Positions 61,580 to 64,000 of a stretch of DNA of 64,000 nt are shown one piece after another. The DNA is taken from NCBI RefSeq assembly GCF_022605165.1, contig NC_063071.1, positions 1,612,001 through 1,676,000 of the forward strand, written 5' to 3'. Every line of letters starts with the position of its first letter. Position 1 is the stretch's first letter. The DNA comes from Purpureocillium takamizusanense. Taxonomy: Eukaryota; Ascomycota; Sordariomycetes; Hypocreales; Ophiocordycipitaceae. Under the pieces are notes generated by a model, which was not told the DNA's origin, searched no databases, and saw nothing but the letters and a program-made list of their open reading frames with translations. Made by a program: the position numbers and the translations under genes.

Positions 61580-62872
61580 TGATGGGTGTTCGCCATCGTC
61601 ACCTTCGCTCGACGGTGTCTGTGCCTGGCCTTGCATCACTCCTTGCCTGGCTGCACACGCGAGGCGAGCTGCCTCCGGCCGCTAGAGCTCGTGACCGTGC
61701 ATGCTGCGTCGCCTGCATTGCCAGTCTCCCCGGCACCTCGTCACGAGCCCACGCACAGCTTTCCAGCACCAAGCCCCCCCTGTCGACTCGGGAAGGCTGC
61801 CATGCCGGCTTCTCTGGCCCGTGGCATTCGTGACACTCGCTGCCTTCATTTCATATGTGCGCTCATCAGCCCGCCTGGACAATGGAAGCACAACCCTTTG
61901 CATCCACAAGTCCTGCTTTGGCCCTCTGCCTCGTTCCCTAGCGCCCGAGTTTTTGCTTCTGCGCTCCTCCTGCTCTCGACCGTCCGCCCGCTCCCGTCCC
62001 CCCCCGAGGCGCCTGTACCTGGCATCGCGCCTCTGTTGACAGCGGGAGGCATTTTCACCTCAGGCTGCTTGCTACTGCATGCATGGAGGTAGTGCGTCCT
62101 GCAGCGCGCCGCCCCGACTGGTCGACCTGTCTCTCTGCCCTGGGCCCCTTGACCTGTGTTGCAGCCTCGAGCACTGCACTTCTTGGGCTGTCGTCACCAC
62201 ACCAGCGGCTCTTTTTATAAGCCTGTGCCCGCCCCGGCTGCTTCCCGTCCGTTGTTCCTACCTTACCTTGCCGACCAGTTGCCAGCCAAGCCCCGCACCC
62301 TCATCACCCCTCCAAGCCCCAGCCAGCAGCAGCACCACCTCAGGCACTGAGTACCTCAAGCGAGCACTGAGCACTGAGCACTTGGAGCGCTGGGCACTGA
62401 GGCTGCGTTGCCAAAACACCCGCCTCGCAAACACCTCGTCACCTTTGTTTCTACTCCCCGCCGCTTCCCTTCCCTGAATACACCAGCGTGCATCTGCGAC
62501 GCATCGCCCAGACTGATTGTGACCCTGCTCAGGCCACCACTCGACTGCGTCCTCAGCCGACCTCGCCCCCTCTGCCGTGACGCACCCGTCTGTCGTCACA
62601 GAGCCTCGAATACGCCCAGCGTCGGCAGATCGCCACTCACGCACGCCTTGACTCCCTCCTATCGCGGTCGCGATTGAAGCTCGCAGCCCGCCGGTCACCC
62701 GCAACCCCCGTCGCGATTTGGCGTACGGCACACGTATATCTCGCACCAAGCCTCGAGCTCGTTGCCCACCACGGCCCACGCCAACGCCCGTTACCTTGTA
62801 CGCCCCGCTCGTCGACGCTCCACGCGCCAATATATCAAGCCTCGGTAGCACCGGCTGTCTGACGTCCCCAGC

Positions 62873-64000
62873 ATGTCGTCTCATAGACCCAACGCATTCA
62901 ATAGCCTCAGGATGGGGGGTGAGTCCGACCGGCTGTTCCCCCGCGTTCCGTGCTCCCGTCTCTTGGCTAACGGACCTTCGCAGAAGTGATTCGTGAGAAA
63001 GTCCAGGATGGAATCACGGGCGAAACCCGAGACCTACAATATACGCAATGCAAGATTGTCGGAAATGGATCCTTTGGTGTTGTCTTCCAGACCAAGCTTT
63101 CCCCTTCAGGCGAGGACGCCGCTATCAAGCGTGTTCTGCAAGACAAGAGATTCAAGGTATGCCTCGAGCAGACCGTGGTCCGCGACTTCCTTCACATGCG
63201 AGATGCTAACGACCTCTACAGAACCGCGAGCTGCAAATCATGCGCATTGTCAGGCACCCCAACATTGTGCAATTGAAGGCATTTTACTACTCCAACGGCG
63301 AGCGCGTGAGCTTCCTGAACCCGTGAGCTGATTCGTTTGGCTTTGCTGACTGGTGACACAGAAGGACGAAGTTTATCTCAACCTCGTTCAAGAATTTGTT
63401 CCCGAGACCGTCTACAGAGCATCGCGATTCTTCAACAAGATGAAGACGACCATGCCCATCCTCGAGGTCAAGCTCTACATTTACCAACTCTTCCGGGCTC
63501 TGGCCTACATCCACTCACAAGGCATCTGCCACCGCGACATTAAGCCTCAGAACCTCCTGCTCGACCCGAATAGCGGTATCTTGAAGTTGTGCGACTTTGG
63601 CAGCGCGAAGATCTTGGTCGAGAACGAGCCCAATGTTTCGTACATCTGTTCCCGATACTACCGCGCCCCTGAGCTCATTTTTGGCGCCACAAACTACACG
63701 ACCAAGATTGGTTAGTTGCCCGTTCTTCGTCCAAAAAACTTAGGCTAATTGATTGCAGATGTTTGGTCCACCGGTTGCGTCATGGCTGAGCTCATGCTCG
63801 GACAACCACTGTTTCCCGGCGAGTCAGGCATTGATCAGTTGGTTGAAATTATCAAGGTGCTCGGTACGCCGACGCGTGAGCAGATTCGCACTATGAATCC
63901 GAACTACATGGAGCACAAGTTCCCCCAGATCAAGCCTCACCCGTTCAACAAGGTGTTCCGCAAGGCCGACGCCAACGCCATTGATCTCATCGCCCGACTC
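62873..64000 (+). CDS. GSK3: Glycogen synthase kinase 3 (GSK3), 5' part; truncated by window edge
   Basis: A constitutively active CMGC Ser/Thr kinase in growth, stress and developmental signalling. Exons are 62873-62918, 62984-63156, 63222-63305, 63362-63710 and 63759 to beyond 64000; introns are 56-65 bp. 298 codons are visible, starting [17 protein letters not shown]. The Gly loop is [12 protein letters not shown] and the ATP lysine is in [25 protein letters not shown] follows. The catalytic loop is [13 protein letters not shown], then LCDFGSAK. The activation-loop tyrosine is in [13 protein letters not shown], which is the GSK3-specific form, and [20 protein letters not shown] follows. 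The remaining C-lobe is outside. The gene has an 11.7-kb upstream gap and probably a spliced leader. Confidence 0.97.

Larger units (their letters stand above)
51137..62872. other. 11.7-kb gene desert upstream of GSK3
   Basis: No protein gene could be supported. The long frames are Arg/Pro/Ser/Cys-rich, overlap in several phases and track simple repeats. Composition remains GC-rich with no sign of a transposon. The last 3 kb (about 60.0-62.87 kb) is strongly pyrimidine-rich on the + strand and contains two clean intron-like units, so it is probably the GSK3 leader. Purine-rich, GCATC and GAGGC repeats are listed separately. Confidence 0.5.

Overview
The window is nuclear DNA of a GC-rich filamentous ascomycete, most likely a sordariomycete and probably Hypocreales. 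This is inferred from short (about 47-175 bp) GT-AG introns with CTRAC-like branch sites, an actin gene split by five introns including one after only 7 coding bases, and protein sequences that read like textbook sordariomycete Tom40, actin and GSK3. The exact genus cannot be told from sequence alone. I saw no rRNA, tRNA, intact transposon, AT-rich RIP-type island, CRISPR array or secondary-metabolite gene.

Sixteen protein genes can be supported, nearly all conserved housekeeping genes, with exon models read by hand. Left block (1-5.7 kb): the 3' part of the cohesin loader Mau2/Scc4 (+), the SF3b subunit Hsh49 (-), a five-exon 53-residue Tom7 (+) and an Flx1-type mitochondrial carrier (+). 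A 16.5-kb stretch follows with no gene I can support, rich in simple repeats and TACGTAC/AGGTACCT motifs, ending at an Azf1-like C2H2 zinc-finger factor (+, 22.3-23.8 kb). After 3.9 kb of further non-coding sequence the dense central block (27.7-51.1 kb) holds Urm1 (-), Elp2 (+), a serine palmitoyltransferase small subunit (-), a mitochondrial GGQ release/rescue factor (+), actin (-), Fes1 (+), mitochondrial uL5m/Mrpl7 (-), a USP-type deubiquitinase with a C-terminal CaaX box (+), Tom40 (-) and a 6-phosphofructo-2-kinase (+). A second desert of 11.7 kb leads to the 5' part of GSK3 (+), which runs off the right edge and appears to have a long, spliced 5' leader.

Functional links: five products act in mitochondria (Tom7, Tom40, the Flx1-type carrier, the GGQ factor, uL5m). 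Urm1 and Elp2 sit head-to-head across 304 bp, and both pathways modify the same wobble uridine (U34) of the same tRNAs, so this pair is the most suggestive arrangement in the window. The two long deserts both lie upstream of regulators (a transcription factor and GSK3). The most unusual proteins are the deubiquitinase (CYLD-like cysteine box plus a predicted prenylated tail) and the phosphofructokinase-2, whose bisphosphatase histidine is replaced by alanine.
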